Of a stretch of DNA of 64,000 nucleotides, positions 10,587-21,793 are shown in pieces. The notes under the pieces are model-generated. The model did no database searches, was not told the origin of the DNA, and saw only the letters and a list, made by a program, of their open reading frames with translations. The stretch comes from Sarcocystis neurona (taxonomy: Eukaryota > Apicomplexa > Conoidasida > Eucoccidiorida > Sarcocystidae), in NCBI GenBank assembly GCA_000727475.1, contig KL647288.1:5237202-5301201 (forward strand), given 5' to 3'. A program made the translations under genes and the position numbers. Position 1 is the first letter of the stretch. Every line of letters begins with the position of its first letter.

Positions 10587-12965
10587 TCAGTTTCTGCTTA
10601 CTGCATGTCTTGCTTCCTCGGAAAGTGGACCAGATCCTGCAGAACGTTTGTGGTGCTGCTGTGGCTCTACGCGCCCTTGGCACTGCCGCTGCTCACTGGT
10701 ACGCACAGTGCTCCTCTGACTTCGTGTGCTCTGTCTGTCGCCCCCTAAACACTCGGCTTCTTCCGTTGGTGTCTCCTGTCCCGCTCCAACTTCAGTTCCG
10801 GCTTGACTAGCTCGCTGTTTGTTTTTCAGTGCACTGTCTGCTGCAGTCGCAGCTGCAGCAGGCGACGCGAGAGCCTGCTGGTCTGGGTACGACGGTGCTG
10901 GCTTTCTATTGCCGTTGTAGGGCGTAGAAAAACGAGCACCGGCAGCATCAGCATGGGCAGATGCAGCAGCCCGATCCGCCGCAGCAGAGAGGGAAGTTCT
11001 TCTATTCAAAGTAAGGGACACCTTCTCTTCACGGATTTGCCTTTTGCTGTCTGCTGCTGCGTACTTCCTTCCGTTTCGAGTAGAAATCTCGTCAGCTCCG
11101 GATTGAGCCGCTGACGAGGCTGTCGCAGCAGTAGCCGTAGCCCTCACATGTGGAACGTCAGCACCGCCATCAATCAGGGACGCATGTGAAGCAGCAAAGG
11201 AGTGATTCCGTCTCGAGCCAGTTCCTGTGCTGGTTCCGCCCTGCTGCTGAGGCAGCACCTCTTGACTGTGGCCACTCCCGCTGGCGAGTGCTCTTTCTCT
11301 GCTGGCATCACGGTAGACAGCCGCTTCCGTCTTTACACCTTTCAGAAGTTGCTTGTCGCTTCCTTTCTCGACTGCGCTTCCTTCTCCACATTTTGCTGTG
11401 GTCTTGCTGGTGCGTTGAGGTTCTCTGCTAATGCTCCGCGACGCTATGTCTCTGTCCTTGCTGGAGCTTCTCTCTCCGCTTCTTCCTGGTCTCCTGCTGC
11501 TGCTGCCGTCGTTGCTGCGACGTCCTTCCTGCCGGCCTCTACTCCTGCCATTTCTTCCCAAGCCGCCCTCGTTTTCGTGACTACCTCCTCCCGTGCTTCT
11601 ATGGCGTGAGGCCTCTCCCTCTGTGCCACTAGGCACTGCCAGAAAACTTGAAGGTCTGCTGCTGGCAGGTCCTCGCGCACTTGCCGGCTCTGCAGCCTCT
11701 TTGTCTGCAGCAGGGCCTGCACCTGCGCTACGAGCTGCTTCGTCCCGTTGCATATGCTTCTGTCTCTTTGCCTGGTAGGCTAGAGCCATACGCCAACATT
11801 CTTCGACAGAGGAAGCAAAGGAAGCTGCGCTATCTGCACTGCTACGGCTACCTTCCTTGCTTCTTTTCTCCTGCTGTGATGCTGCTTCGTGTACGCGAGG
11901 CACACGCAGTGGGAGTTTGCTGTTACGCTGCTGCTCCGTTTTAGGCTGGGATTGTGGCTGCTGTTGCTCGTGCTCGTCTTCTTTGGTGCCCCTACTGCCG
12001 CTGCATTGAGAGGATCTCTGCGGTCGCGGACTGGGACGCACGCTGCTGGAGGCCCGGTTCGGGTTGGCTCCATTCGAGTCGTGATCACCTGTTTGCAAAC
12101 CATTCGACTCTGGCTCCTGCCCGTCTTCTCCGGTGATGTGTTCGCGCGGGGTAATGCACTGTTGCTGCTTCTGCTGCATTCCCACAGGAGAGTGCGCCAG
12201 CCTGTCACAACTACCCATGGCAGAAGAAGCAGCGCCCGGTGTGCGGGGGTGGTCACACACTTCTGTGTTGGCCCGTGTCGCAGGCACGTGCATTTCCTGA
12301 AGTGCTGCTACAGATTTACAGCTGTTGCTGCTGCCGCAGCGTACCAGGCGGCAGCTGTCGATCCGACGCTGCTGCTGCGGAGAGCTGCTGCCGCGTGCAG
12401 TTGCAGCACACAACTCGTGGGTCTCCGGCACACTGCTAACGCTGTGGCCGTCCACATTCGTTGCAATGGCTACAGCACGCGCCAGCGCCGTCGCGGAGAG
12501 CGTGTCGCTACCCGAGAGAGAAGGAACAACGGACGAAACGGGCCCAGCAAAACACAAGGCATGCGAACAGACGCGGCTCCCTGCGTGCATCAGTGGCACG
12601 GCGACAGCATCAGCGCCGACGGAAAAGGAAGGTCCCACAACAGCAGATGTCACTGGCACACGGGCGGAAAGCAACAATACCGAGTCACTTTCTTCTTCAA
12701 CGCTGTCCGGTTCAGTAGCACCATACGTCTCCCCGCAGATAGTACCGGCCCCAGCAGCACGATTGCTACAGCCGAAACTGCTGTCTTCCAATGCCGCTGC
12801 TGCTGTCAGCAGGCCACAGCTCGGAGAAGAGGAAGAAGAAAACAAGGACGTAAGCCCCTCCATCCCCGCGCAGCAGGACAGGCGGCCACCTCCGAAAGAT
12901 GCCGCTGCAGCACGCGTCATCGGCAGCGCTGCCTCTCCAACGCAGCTTGACAACATGTGCTGCAT
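10587..12965 (-). CDS. Ser/Arg/Ala-rich hypothetical protein, about 792 residues
   Basis: A continuous minus-strand frame runs from ATG at 12965 to TGA at 10587-10589. The first residues are MQHMLSSCVGEAALP; a second in-frame ATG lies three codons on. The N-terminal third is Ser/Ala/Val-rich with several Cys and few charges. The middle is Gln-rich, then strongly basic and Ser/Arg-rich, as in nuclear or RNA-associated low-complexity proteins. A short less repetitive segment around SSVEECWRMALAYQAKRQK (about plus 11750-11810) is the most likely folded or conserved element. No domain is recognised. A possible donor-like GTAAGC overlaps the last codons, but following it leads at once to a stop, so I end the gene at the TGA. 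An acceptor-like AG just upstream leaves open the possibility of a 5' exon. Confidence 0.6.
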   Translation of the reverse strand: MQHMLSSCVGEAALPMTRAAAASFGGGRLSCCAGMEGLTSLFSSSSSPSCGLLTAAAALEDSSFGCSNRAAGAGTICGETYGATEPDSVEEESDSVLLLSARVPVTSAVVGPSFSVGADAVAVPLMHAGSRVCSHALCFAGPVSSVVPSLSGSDTLSATALARAVAIATNVDGHSVSSVPETHELCAATARGSSSPQQQRRIDSCRLVRCGSSNSCKSVAALQEMHVPATRANTEVCDHPRTPGAASSAMGSCDRLAHSPVGMQQKQQQCITPREHITGEDGQEPESNGLQTGDHDSNGANPNRASSSVRPSPRPQRSSQCSGSRGTKEDEHEQQQPQSQPKTEQQRNSKLPLRVPRVHEAASQQEKRSKEGSRSSADSAASFASSVEECWRMALAYQAKRQKHMQRDEAARSAGAGPAADKEAAEPASARGPASSRPSSFLAVPSGTEGEASRHRSTGGGSHENEGGLGRNGRSRGRQEGRRSNDGSSSRRPGRSGERSSSKDRDIASRSISREPQRTSKTTAKCGEGSAVEKGSDKQLLKGVKTEAAVYRDASRERALASGSGHSQEVLPQQQGGTSTGTGSRRNHSFAASHASLIDGGADVPHVRATATAATASSAAQSGADEISTRNGRKYAAADSKRQIREEKVSLTLNRRTSLSAAADRAAASAHADAAGARFSTPYNGNRKPAPSYPDQQALASPAAAATAADSALKNKQRASQAGTEVGAGQETPTEEAECLGGDRQSTRSQRSTVRTSEQRQCQGRVEPQQHHKRSAGSGPLSEEARHAVSRN

Positions 12966-13557
12966 GCAGCAGCACCGATGCGAACACACGCAGTGCGCAG
13001 AACGAGGAAAAGAATGTCACACGCCTGAAGAGGGCCTGCTGACTGACTCACGGCAAGATGATAAATAGTCTACACCTGGCTCTTCATCTGGGGAACCTGA
13101 GCTGTCGATGCACTTACACGCTGCAGCATCTCTACAGAGCTCTTGCAACTACAAATGGACAGAAACAGCACCTACGCGTGTGGTCACCCGGTCGTATGCC
13201 GGCATGTTGCTGCATGATAACAGGTACAAACAAGTACGCGGACGTGCGGGTGTGCAGACGCAGACGCGTGTCTGAATCTTTCTGGGTACCTTTGCGTAGA
13301 AATGAGAACAAGGAGTCGAGAAACCTGCGTGTATTCCCGTTTATAGCTGTATCTGTTTGTTAACATCACCGTAAGGTATTCTTGCTCTTGCATGCACAGC
13401 TACCTCTATGGCACAATCCTGCGCCTCTGGACGGTCCACACAGGCCCCAAAGATTACCTCTCTCTGCATGTAAGCTTACAGCGTGTACTCGCAGACAAGG
13501 ACACCAGAAGAAATTGACGGTAGCTGGTTTGTTACCTTGTCGTTGTCACCACTCAGC

Positions 13558-13700
13558 GGGTAGCGTCACCGAGAGGACCACGAATATTCTCCGTTGCCTT
13601 TCGCGTCTGGCTAACGCCCTCTCCGCACTGTTGTTCCTGCTGTTGTACTGGCCTCACCACCCCACCCTTGTGTCTGTGTTGCTGCTGTGCAACCGTCTTT
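13558..13700 (-). CDS. Q-rich exon-like stretch, probable 3' exon of the gene at 13884-18886
   Basis: The minus strand reads TVAQQQHRHKGGVV, then PVQQQEQQCGEGVSQTRK, and ends at a TGA near 13558. It has the same Gln-rich character and CAG polarity as the gene immediately upstream. A donor-like ACG followed by GTAACT overlaps the stop of that gene's third exon, so splicing into this stretch is possible. The phases of the acceptors I could see do not match cleanly, so the link is unproven. Confidence 0.3.
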
Positions 13701-13883
13701 GAAGCAGGTAGTGGCACGACTACTTTTGAGGCTTAAGGTGTGATCTGGCGGTACTCACAAATGTTTGCCACGAGGAACAGCATCGTCACACGGTGCCCTT
13801 CCCGTCCTGCGTTTTGCTGTGAAAGCTGCTGTTGGTGCTGCTGTGTTGGGCGTGCCCTCGTACGATGCACACTCTTGTTGCAG

Positions 13884-16800
13884 TTACCGTGCTTGACCTC
13901 TCTTTCCCTGTTGCTGGTGTTGCTGTGCCTGATGGTCCTGCGCTTTTTCCTCCTGCTGCACTGTGTGCTGTCCTTTGTACTTATTGAGGGTGTGCGACAA
14001 CCTGTAGCTTGCTTCTGCTGTGTTGGAGGCCCCTTTCTCTGCGGTTCTTTGCTGCTGTATGGCTGGTGTCAACGCCCTGAGGACGAGATGTGTCGTCTTG
14101 TTTGTAAGCTGCTGCTCACGTTGTGCAACGGCTACAGTGCCACCGAATGTCGCGCAGCATCCGCTTCCGTAGTGGTTCCTAGTGGAGATGCCGCAGCTGC
14201 TTCTCACGAGTGTGAAGGTGCCTGTGGTGGCTGCAACTTCTACACTGAACGATAAACCTGCGCCTAACAACCCGTTACTTCTGCAGCATAACCGCTCGGC
14301 TTTCCGCGACAATGCTGCCGCGTCTTTCGAGGTCCCCTTGTTCTCTACCGTGCAACGAATGCTCTCACTCGACAGCGTTCCGCATCCAATCTCCTTAAAA
14401 TCGCCCACGCTGCCGCTTCCGCTGTGGATCATGCCGCTGCCTTTGCTGCAGATGTCAGTGCACTGGCTACTGCTGCTGCTCGGGGAGCTGCTGGTAATCT
14501 TTATACATGTGCCTCCGCTCCTGTGGTTACTAACACGGCCGCTACTCCTGCTGTTGCTTCGCAGACGCTGTAGTTGCGGCTGATGTTGCTGCAGTCCCCG
14601 ATGATGTTGCAGCTGGCGAAGCTGTTGCTAGCGTTCCCGCGTGCGCTACTGCTCACGCGTCACTAGCAGCGTTGCCGCCGCCTCTTTTTCTGCAGCAAAT
14701 CCCTTACCTGGCGGAGTTGTTGGTTGCGGCGGAATAGGGAAACGCTCTGCTGCCGTAAAAGCGCACTTGCTGCAGCTGTGCGCTCAAGCTTTTCCTCTAG
14801 CAACTTCAACTGATGCTGTTGCGAGGAGTGTCTTCTTTCCACTGCGGCTGCTGCTGCAGCCACAGCAGCACGTGGAACGTCTCTGTCGTCTCCCAGCAGC
14901 AGATCCCGTTCATTCAGAGACGAGCAGCACAGTGCCTGCTGCAGTTGCGCAGACGACCCGTCCGCCTGCTGCAGCAGCTGCTGGGGCAAAGCAGAGCACG
15001 AGGGCGCACGGTGAGTGGTTGCTCCTGACCCCGCAGCTGCTGCGTAGACGTAGCTGCTGCAGCTGTCACGGGACACCAGGTGCCGCAACAGCAGCCGCTG
15101 TGGTTGCTGCCGGGAGGCGGCTTCACGCGTGTTGTCGTTGGACGCACGTGCGCGAGACTCCTGCCTCGTGGAAGAGTTGAACGCGTATTTTTCTTTCAAT
15201 TCGACACGTGCATCTGCCGCCTGTCTGTAGAGCTTCCGTGTACAAGCCTGGATAGATATCCTCTTGTTGTTTTCGACTTCTGCTGCAGCACTCTCTGCTG
15301 TTCCGTACTGCCTGTGACGGCGGGTGACCTCTTGCAACAGCCGCCTCTGTTCTCTTGTCAGTCTTCTGCTTCCAGACAGCTCCGCTGCAATTCCCGGATC
15401 AGCAGAAAGACTAGAAGAGGTCCAGTCAGGAGCAGCATCAGATACGCAGCTACTGCTGCTGCTGCTGCTGTCGCTTCGGTTGTTCTCGGTGTTGCTGACT
15501 TGTCCGCTTTGAGAGTCGATCGTGAGCCTGCCGTGGAAGCTCGGACCGTAACAGCAAAAAGCGGAGGAAGAAGGGGAAGAAGTTAGAACTTGTGGCAGAT
15601 GTCGAATACTCTCGAAACGCTCACCAGCTGATGCACACATCAAGCAGTCCTCGACTTCTGCCTCTCTCAGCTGCAGCTGCTGCAAAACGTCTCTCGCTGT
15701 TGCGTCGCCCGCTTCCCTATTTGTTGCACTGAATGCTGCTGCAGTCCCCGCCTTGCTGTTATCGCCGCTATTGCGCGTACGTGGAAGTACGCTATCCTTC
15801 CGTCTATCTAGCTCATCGAAGCAACTGCCTGAGAGCGACTCCTGCAGCTTGTCCGGTTGCTGCGGCTGCTCCTGCTTCGCATCTCCAGGGAGTTCGTCAC
15901 AACCACTGTTGGATTCTTCATTTAAGCAGGAGACGTCTCCTTTGTTTTGCTCCGCCGGTGCTCGCAGGTGCTGCTGCTTTTCTTGCGCAGCTGACGGAGT
16001 TTGAAGCCGTTCTCTGCCGTGCTCCTCACACTGTTGCGGTGGCTGCTGCTGCTGCTTTTCTCGCTCCACTGCCGAACGCGTAGACCACTTCCTGCTCTCG
16101 TGCCCGCACAGTTGCTGCTGCTGTGCGTGCTGCTCCTTTCCACGGTCCCCTGGCAGAGGCGTACGCCACTCTGTGTCTGGCTGTTCACGCTGCTGCTGTG
16201 CCTGGTGTGGCTGCGGCGCTGGGTGCTCTTGCTCCTGATTGCCCAACAAGGCAGCAGCATTTCCGTCCGTTGTGTGCGACGACCGCGCGACTGCTTCTTC
16301 ACGCTTGCTGCTGCCTTCCCTGACAGTGGCTCTGTTGTTTCTGCTGCTCGTCTCTACTTGCACGTGGGCGGGACTTTCGCAGATGCTCCTGTTACCGTGA
16401 GAAGTCTGTATCTCCCTTGTTTGAGGAGGAGTGCACCTGCTGTCAGTGGTAGACACCCGTTTCTTCTTGCTGCTTCCTTGCCTGCTGATGTTGGTGTCTT
16501 CGCATTTGCTGGTACAAGACACCCCAGGACCGCTGCTGCTGTCCTTACTTTTGCTGCTGCTGCTGCTGCGGTGGCGGGTGCTCCTGCTGCCTCTGCTGTT
16601 ACTCCTGCCGTCAGGGTGGCTGGGACGTACTTCGCTCTCGCTTTTCCGTGGAGATTTGCCACTCGCTGCAACGTTGCTGCATTTGCTGCTGTGTCTACTG
16701 GTGCTTCCGCGGCTATGTCTGCTGTTGCTTCTGCTTCTGCTGCGGCACACCACAGCAGCCGTATACACCTTCCTATTTTCAATATATGTATATGTGCTGG

Positions 16801-18886
16801 CGGGGCAAATGCAAAAAGCTGCCACATAGGCTTCTTGCAACCGTGTCCGCGCAAGAGCCGACGCAGCAGCCTCACTCAGACAAGCACGTGTTACCACGGA
16901 GCGCTCTTCAGAGAAACGCGTACAAACCCATGGATCCAACTATGCGTAAGTACAGGCCAATGGGTACTTGTGTGTGTACCCCCCTGCTCGCATCTATGTT
17001 TGCCCTGTGCATACGCACTGTCGAACCGTAGATATATACACATGTCTACATTACCAGCGAAGATCCGCAAAGACGACGGAAGATCACACCCCACTACGAG
17101 AAGGTCAGCAGCGTTCTACTCTACTGTAAATAAACCACCAGCGCAAGTTTTCTAATGTGCTTTTGAACCTCCCCTACTTAGGTATATAAAGACATACAAA
17201 AGTAGATCTACTCGCTGGTGAAAGGTGTACAAGTGTGTAGTCACGTGTTCGTATATGTGTACGTAGGTTTGTCCGCAGTAGACACGAACCACACATTTGC
17301 AACAAGAACTGGACACATCACTTCGTACTTGGTGATTCTCAACTTTCTGTGCCGCGAGCACCTCGCTGAAAGCCAGCTGGGAGGACCGGACACAAGTATA
17401 CGGCTGCATAGATGCAAGTGTCCTCGCACGCGTACGTAGACGCATCCACAGGTGTCCATCTATCTATCTATCTATCTATCTATCTCTCTCTCTCTATATA
17501 TATATATATGTATATGCATGCTTGTGTAGTCCGCGAACCCTAGGCAGACAGGGTCTGGCGCATTTACCTGTTCAAAAGGTGCAAGTGTGGGAATACAGGG
17601 AAAGGTGTATGTGTGTCTCTGAGCAGCAGCCTTGCACGCGTATACATGCATGTCCCGTCACGTGTCCCTCTTTGGTGGTTACAACATCTTTTCATACACA
17701 CGAAGAGATGCGTTGCTCTCCCCCGACAACACGATCTGCCTGCTTGAAAATACAAACTCATCTCCAGAAGGACGCTAGTTGCTTCAGTGACAAGCACATG
17801 TTAAACGAAATCTATTAGCTGGAAGTTTGCACCGTCTCAGTCGCTACGTGTGGAGGTCCTCTCTGTGGGCGGGTCTAACTACTTTTCTGGCTTGTCACGC
17901 ACATGCGGGCTTTCCCAGAAGATCCTTTGCTACGATCCAGGGTAGGCTGACGTTGTACAGAACATTTTCGCATGCATTAGAATGTGTGTGGATCCGCGGA
18001 GTTAAATATAGACTTGTGTTTACGCACCCGTGTATATACGTGGAAAGTGGGGGAGGAAGAAGCCCTGCGTGCTCACCTAATGCTTTTGCTAAGGCGCCGG
18101 GCAGCAGCGGTAACCGCAGCAGAGAGTCGGTGCGCAGCCGCAGAAAGACGGGACTGAGGTCGTTTCGTCTGAACGGGGGAAGACGATTCAAAAAGCGCTG
18201 TATTTCTGTAGACAGAGGACGTCACGCTGCCCGTGGAAGGGGCGCGTAGAGCGTCCGCCCACTGCGGCTGCTCCTGGTTCGATTGCTGCCGCTCCCGCGC
18301 TCCCGTCGTATCGGGGGAGGAAGGAGGAGCTTCATATTGCAGGCTGGGTCGGTAGATAAATAAAGAAATGCCTTCTCCTCTAGAAACTTCCCTCATGGGT
18401 GCTGCGTCTTCTTCAGTCTTGGTCCCTGCAGTTTCCGTTTCTTTCTCCGTCGCGACTGCCTGTTCCCGTGCCGTGTGGCTCTTGCGCTCGCTGGCTACAG
18501 CTGCAGAATCACGCGCATCTCGCTGTTGATGAGGTGTATCTTCTTCTTCGTTGGAAATCCCTCTATCGCATCTCTCCTTGCCAAAAGCGTTTTTCTTTTT
18601 TTCACCTTTAGGACGATTCACAGGCGCGGTGAGATCGTCCCGCGTTGCGTAGTCGCCAGCTGCTTCACACAATTCTGGCATGCTGGTGCAGTTGCTGATG
18701 CTGCTGTACAACGTGAACCCGCTGTTGTGGCCGTCGTTGTTACTCTTATTGCTGCTGCTGTCGTTGCTGTTGCTGCTGCTGCGGCTCTCGTTGCTCCTGC
18801 TGCAGCCCCTCCTGCGGGAACTGAACTTCGACGGAGGATCTCCTCGGGGAGTCGTGCAGGATTCGGCTCGCAAGCGGCTCCTCTCG
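13884..18886 (-). CDS. Three-exon Ser/Arg/Gln-rich protein with C-terminal coiled-coil-like segment, 5' end missing
   Basis: The model is three minus-strand exons: 18886-18077, 16739-14708 and 14627-13884. Junction phases agree throughout. Exon 1 ends in phase 2 at a GTGAGC donor and exon 2 starts with the single completing base. Exon 2 ends in phase 0 at CAG|GTAAGG and exon 3 resumes in phase 0. The join gives SKSISRSRSNS at the first junction and LRQQQLRQLQ at the second, so composition continues across both introns. The protein is rich in Ser/Arg, then Gln/Glu, then Ser. A charged helical stretch (HQLKLLEEKLERTAAAS) near the end of exon 2 suggests a coiled coil. About 1195 residues are covered. 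No known domain is visible. Exon 1 opens at a good acceptor (TTTGTGTCTCTGCAG), so an upstream exon must exist. The gene may also continue past 13884. Confidence 0.6.
17457..17514. repeat. (TATC)n(TC)n(TA)n compound microsatellite
   Basis: About seven TATC units, then TC and then TA units, within the 1.3-kb intron between the first two modelled exons of the Ser/Arg/Gln-rich gene at 13884-18886. Confidence 0.9.
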
Positions 18887-19013
18887 CTGCAGAGACACAA
18901 AGGCTACACACGTGCGTGTACATATGTATACATATATGTATATATATATATGTATATGGACACACGCGCGTGTATGTATATGTATATATATACAAGCATA
19001 TGTGAGAGAGGGT

Positions 19014-19164
19014 TTAGAGGGAAAACGAATTCATTTCTTGAAACAAAAGGTGCTCTACTGCGTCTGCGCGCGTTCCACAGTGCTGATTCCTCTTGTGTCC
19101 ACGTGTGTAGCTCGGCAGCTTCCTCAACAGGATGCTGCGCAGGCGTGCCATAACGCGGAGGCAT
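19014..19164 (-). CDS. Candidate first exon of the gene at 13884-18886
   Basis: The minus strand has an ATG at 19164 followed by MPPRYGTPAQHPVEEAAEL and TWTQEESALW, a non-repetitive, protein-like reading. It lies about 130 bp upstream of the first modelled exon of the Ser/Arg/Gln-rich gene and on the same strand. That exon needs a partner ending in phase 2. No strong donor of the right phase was found here, so the join is only a suggestion. Confidence 0.3.
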
Positions 19165-19859
19165 GGGCAGCCTTCCACGTCTCCGCAGACACGATTACAT
19201 GTATGTGTATCCACCTTATCTGTCTATAGGAGAAGGTAGGTACACAGATCCACTCGTATGCATGCTGCTGCTTTCTGCAGGCATATACGTATACGTACCC
19301 TCACGCATCCTTCACGGTTCCAGGTGGACATTCCTCATGAACTCAATCGCATACGACGGAGGTGTATACATGTGTATGTATACGTATATGGGCAAAGGCG
19401 TATCCAACGATGGCCACGGCAGATTCGTTAGCTTGTGGAAGTTTCTGGATTTAGCCGCTTCCCACACGACAAATGTTTAGCTCTCTTCCTCGCCCTCCGC
19501 ACAAAAAAGCGAATTGTCCTCCGTCCTGGCATACACTTACGTACGCAGACGCGTAGTCGTACTTCACCGCACCCATACGAGCACACATGTGTCCAGGTTG
19601 CGCAGACACAAGCGTGAACACTTGTGGGTAACTCTTTGCCGGCGAAGCAGTTGGTCGAACACAGTCGCATTTCCTCTTGTGCTCTAGTAGGTCGCAATTG
19701 TCGAAACAATGGAAACACTGTCTTTCTGAGAGGCCCAAACATTCACGCACCCGAACAGACTCGCAGGCGAACATGCAAACGTGCACATGCGTGTTGACAG
19801 GCGTAGGCCGGTCAAGGGATAACGCCGGGTGCGGCTCTTCACATACTGATGCTGTGTGG

Positions 19860-20264
19860 CGGGTACGCTTTTCTTTGTGTTTGAGCGAAAGCCTCAAAGA
19901 GGCGAAGAGCGCAGCGGCGGAGGCAACAGCGACAGGAGAAGCTGCCTCGTGTTCAGAAAAAAGAGAGAGCGGAAGCAGCAGCAACAGCTGCAGCCTCTAC
20001 AGCAGAGGAAGAAGCAGCGACAGCAGAAGTCTCACTAGTGTCTACCAGCAGCAGCAGCGGGAGAGCGAGAATGCAGCAACCCAAGCGGCATGTCAGAGCA
20101 TACCCCTTATTTTAGTGACACGTCGAAAAACCGCTAAAAAGGCAGCTACAGCCCTAGAAGAAGCGGGGAACAATAGCAGTTACTTTTTAACGGAGAGCGC
20201 AGACGCGTGGGTGTTGGGGTGGGCCACGCACGTCCGTCTTCGGAGAAGCGCGTGTGCGTCTTAG
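19860..20264 (+). CDS. Plus-strand Ala/Ser/Gln-rich coding-like stretch, structure unresolved
   Basis: CAG triplets lie on the plus strand, and one plus frame reads SLKEAKSAAAEATATGEAA, continues through QQQQRESENAATQAACQ, then KTAKKAATALEEAGNNSS, and ends at TAG near 20264. The other two plus frames are also partly open through the repeat, so the frame choice rests on the non-repetitive second half. No start codon or family is recognised. It would be transcribed divergently from the minus-strand genes on its left. Confidence 0.3.
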   Translation, partial: RVRFSLCLSESLKEAKSAAAEATATGEAASCSEKRESGSSSNSCSLYSRGRSSDSRSLTSVYQQQQRESENAATQAACQSIPLILVTRRKTAKKAATALEEAGNNSSYFLTESADAWVLGWATHVRLRRSACAS

Positions 20265-20393
20265 AGGTCAACTACTGTGCCCCTTTCACCAGCGTTTCGC
20301 TTGTGCAACACGTGTATTTGTCTTGTGCTTGTTTCTGAATCTGTTGCACGTCGTGCAAAGATATTTTTACCTGTCGCTTTGGGTAGGCGTAGA

Positions 20394-20420
20394 CATATAT
20401 ATATATATATATATATATAT
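20394..20420. repeat. (AT)n microsatellite
   Basis: A pure AT run of about 27 bp in non-coding DNA between convergent coding stretches. Confidence 0.9.
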
Positions 20421-20465
20421 GCAAGCATCGAGAACGTCTGTTTCACCACTTCTCCGCCCCTCTGA

Positions 20466-21398
20466 CTATTTGTACGGGAAAATGCAAGATGGGATGTAGG
20501 CAGTGAGCACTTGAGGTGAGAATCTTTCTGCTCGAACAGCACTTGCGGTCGTAGGGACAAACGGACGTACCCGTGTGCATCTCCTCATTCGCGTGTTCGT
20601 GCGTGTGTGTGTTACTGCAGGTGTGTAGCAATATTGTCGTAGTCGATAATCAGATGTAAGCGACAGCCTCAAACGAAGAACGGTCGGCAACGAACGCCTA
20701 CAGACCAGTCCTAAGCGGCACCGTGCTATACAGAAGCAGACGATTTGTACATGCACACACGTGCACACGTATGTAACTACACATAGAGGAATACAAATGT
20801 GTAACTGCGCCTCCATTCGTCTCCCCCCACGTATATACAAGTGGGTCACTGGACAGCTAGGGAAAGTCACATAGACCCACGAGAGCAAGCAGTGGGTAAG
20901 AAAGACGACCACAACACCAGGTGAAAAGCAGCGAGGTCTGTTCACATCCCTGCAACGATAAACAGCGCCGTAGAGCCAGCTGAGGCAGCAGGCGAAGCAT
21001 TCGTAGGGCAGAGGAGACGAGGCGCAAACAAAGTGAAGAAGAACTGACCTTCTATTAAAGGAGGAGGTGGGGCTTTTTGAGGACGATGCAGATCCGTTGG
21101 AGTTCTTGGCTGCGGCAGGAAATGCTGGTTCCACAGCAGCATCAGCAGATGCAGCAGAAGATTTTGCCTGCTGCTTCAGCTGCTGCGACAACCAGCACAA
21201 ATCAGTGCCTTTGACGAAACCAGGCAAGTTCCCAGCAGCATCAACAGTCGCAGAAGAAGCAGGACCACCAGCACACGGTGCGGCAGCTGCAGTGTCCCTT
21301 GCGTCAACAGCTGCGTCCGCTGAGGGAGAAAGAGGAACAGCCGACGGGCTTCGCGATGACGCAGCTGCAGTTTGCTCCTGCGGTCCTGCTTGCTGCAT
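20466..21398 (-). CDS. Small two-exon Ala/Ser-rich hypothetical protein, about 277 residues
   Basis: Exon 1 is 21398-21049, starting with ATG (MQQAGPQEQTAAASS) and ending in phase 2 at a GTCAGT donor. A very good acceptor (TTTATCGTTGCAG) puts exon 2 at 20949-20466, beginning RDVNRPRCFSPG and ending at TAG. The intron between them is 99 bp with no stop in frame, so retention would also give an open protein. Exon 1 contains a less repetitive segment, GNLPGFVKGTDLCWLSQQLK. Exon 2 begins with a hydrophobic stretch (GVVVVFLTHCLLSWVYV) that could be membrane-spanning, then passes into TG/CA-rich DNA that is more intron-like. The 3' part is therefore doubtful. No family is recognised. Confidence 0.35.
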   Translation of the reverse strand: MQQAGPQEQTAAASSRSPSAVPLSPSADAAVDARDTAAAAPCAGGPASSATVDAAGNLPGFVKGTDLCWLSQQLKQQAKSSAASADAAVEPAFPAAAKNSNGSASSSKSPTSSFNRRSVLLHFVCASSPLPYECFACCLSWLYGAVYRCRDVNRPRCFSPGVVVVFLTHCLLSWVYVTFPSCPVTHLYIRGGRRMEAQLHICIPLCVVTYVCTCVHVQIVCFCIARCRLGLVCRRSLPTVLRLRLSLTSDYRLRQYCYTPAVTHTRTNTRMRRCTRVRPFVPTTASAVRAERFSPQVLTAYIPSCIFPYK

Positions 21399-21430
21399 AG
21401 ATGTCTTGCTCTGCTGGCGCACTGCGCTCA

Positions 21431-21593
21431 GTGAAAACACACGCGCATGAACAACAACAAGGTCGCTCGGTACAGAGCTAGCAGCAGGCACACCTCTTCT
21501 TCGCTGTAGACGCTGGGACAGCACAGCGGCCCCTCCCACCTGTCTATGAAGTAGGTAACCGCGTCCTTTCCAACGTGGACGCCGCTGCTGGTG
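21431..21593 (-). CDS. Coding-like stretch in another frame (VTYFIDRWEGPLCC), unresolved
   Basis: Just upstream of the ATG at 21398, a different minus frame reads GVHVGKDAVTYFIDRWEGP and then CCPSVYSEEEVCLLLALYRA. It is non-repetitive and has natural-looking codon use, unlike the CAG-derived readings around it. It is bounded by TGA codons at 21596-21598 and 21428-21430. The same frame has no TAA or TAG from 21793 down to 21179. It may be an exon of the gene below it or of a separate gene, but no donor and acceptor pair was found to place it. Confidence 0.35.
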
Positions 21594-21793
21594 TTTCACC
21601 TTCCGCAGCCGAAACCTTCTCTGCGACCTTCTTTCCTAGCAGCCCTGGCAGATACCAACGACCTCTGTGAGGCTCCAGGAGTGAGCCTCTTTACGTGTGC
21701 GTGGGATTGTCTGCGTAGACAACCGTGTGTCTGATTTGACGCACATATGACAAGCAAACCATCGTTTGCTTGTCAGTACGCGCAGGCGTCGGC

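Noticed and set aside
17457..17514. Possible CRISPR-like or telomeric repeat array
   Set aside because: It is a simple TATC/TC/TA microsatellite with no spacers and no telomere heptamer.
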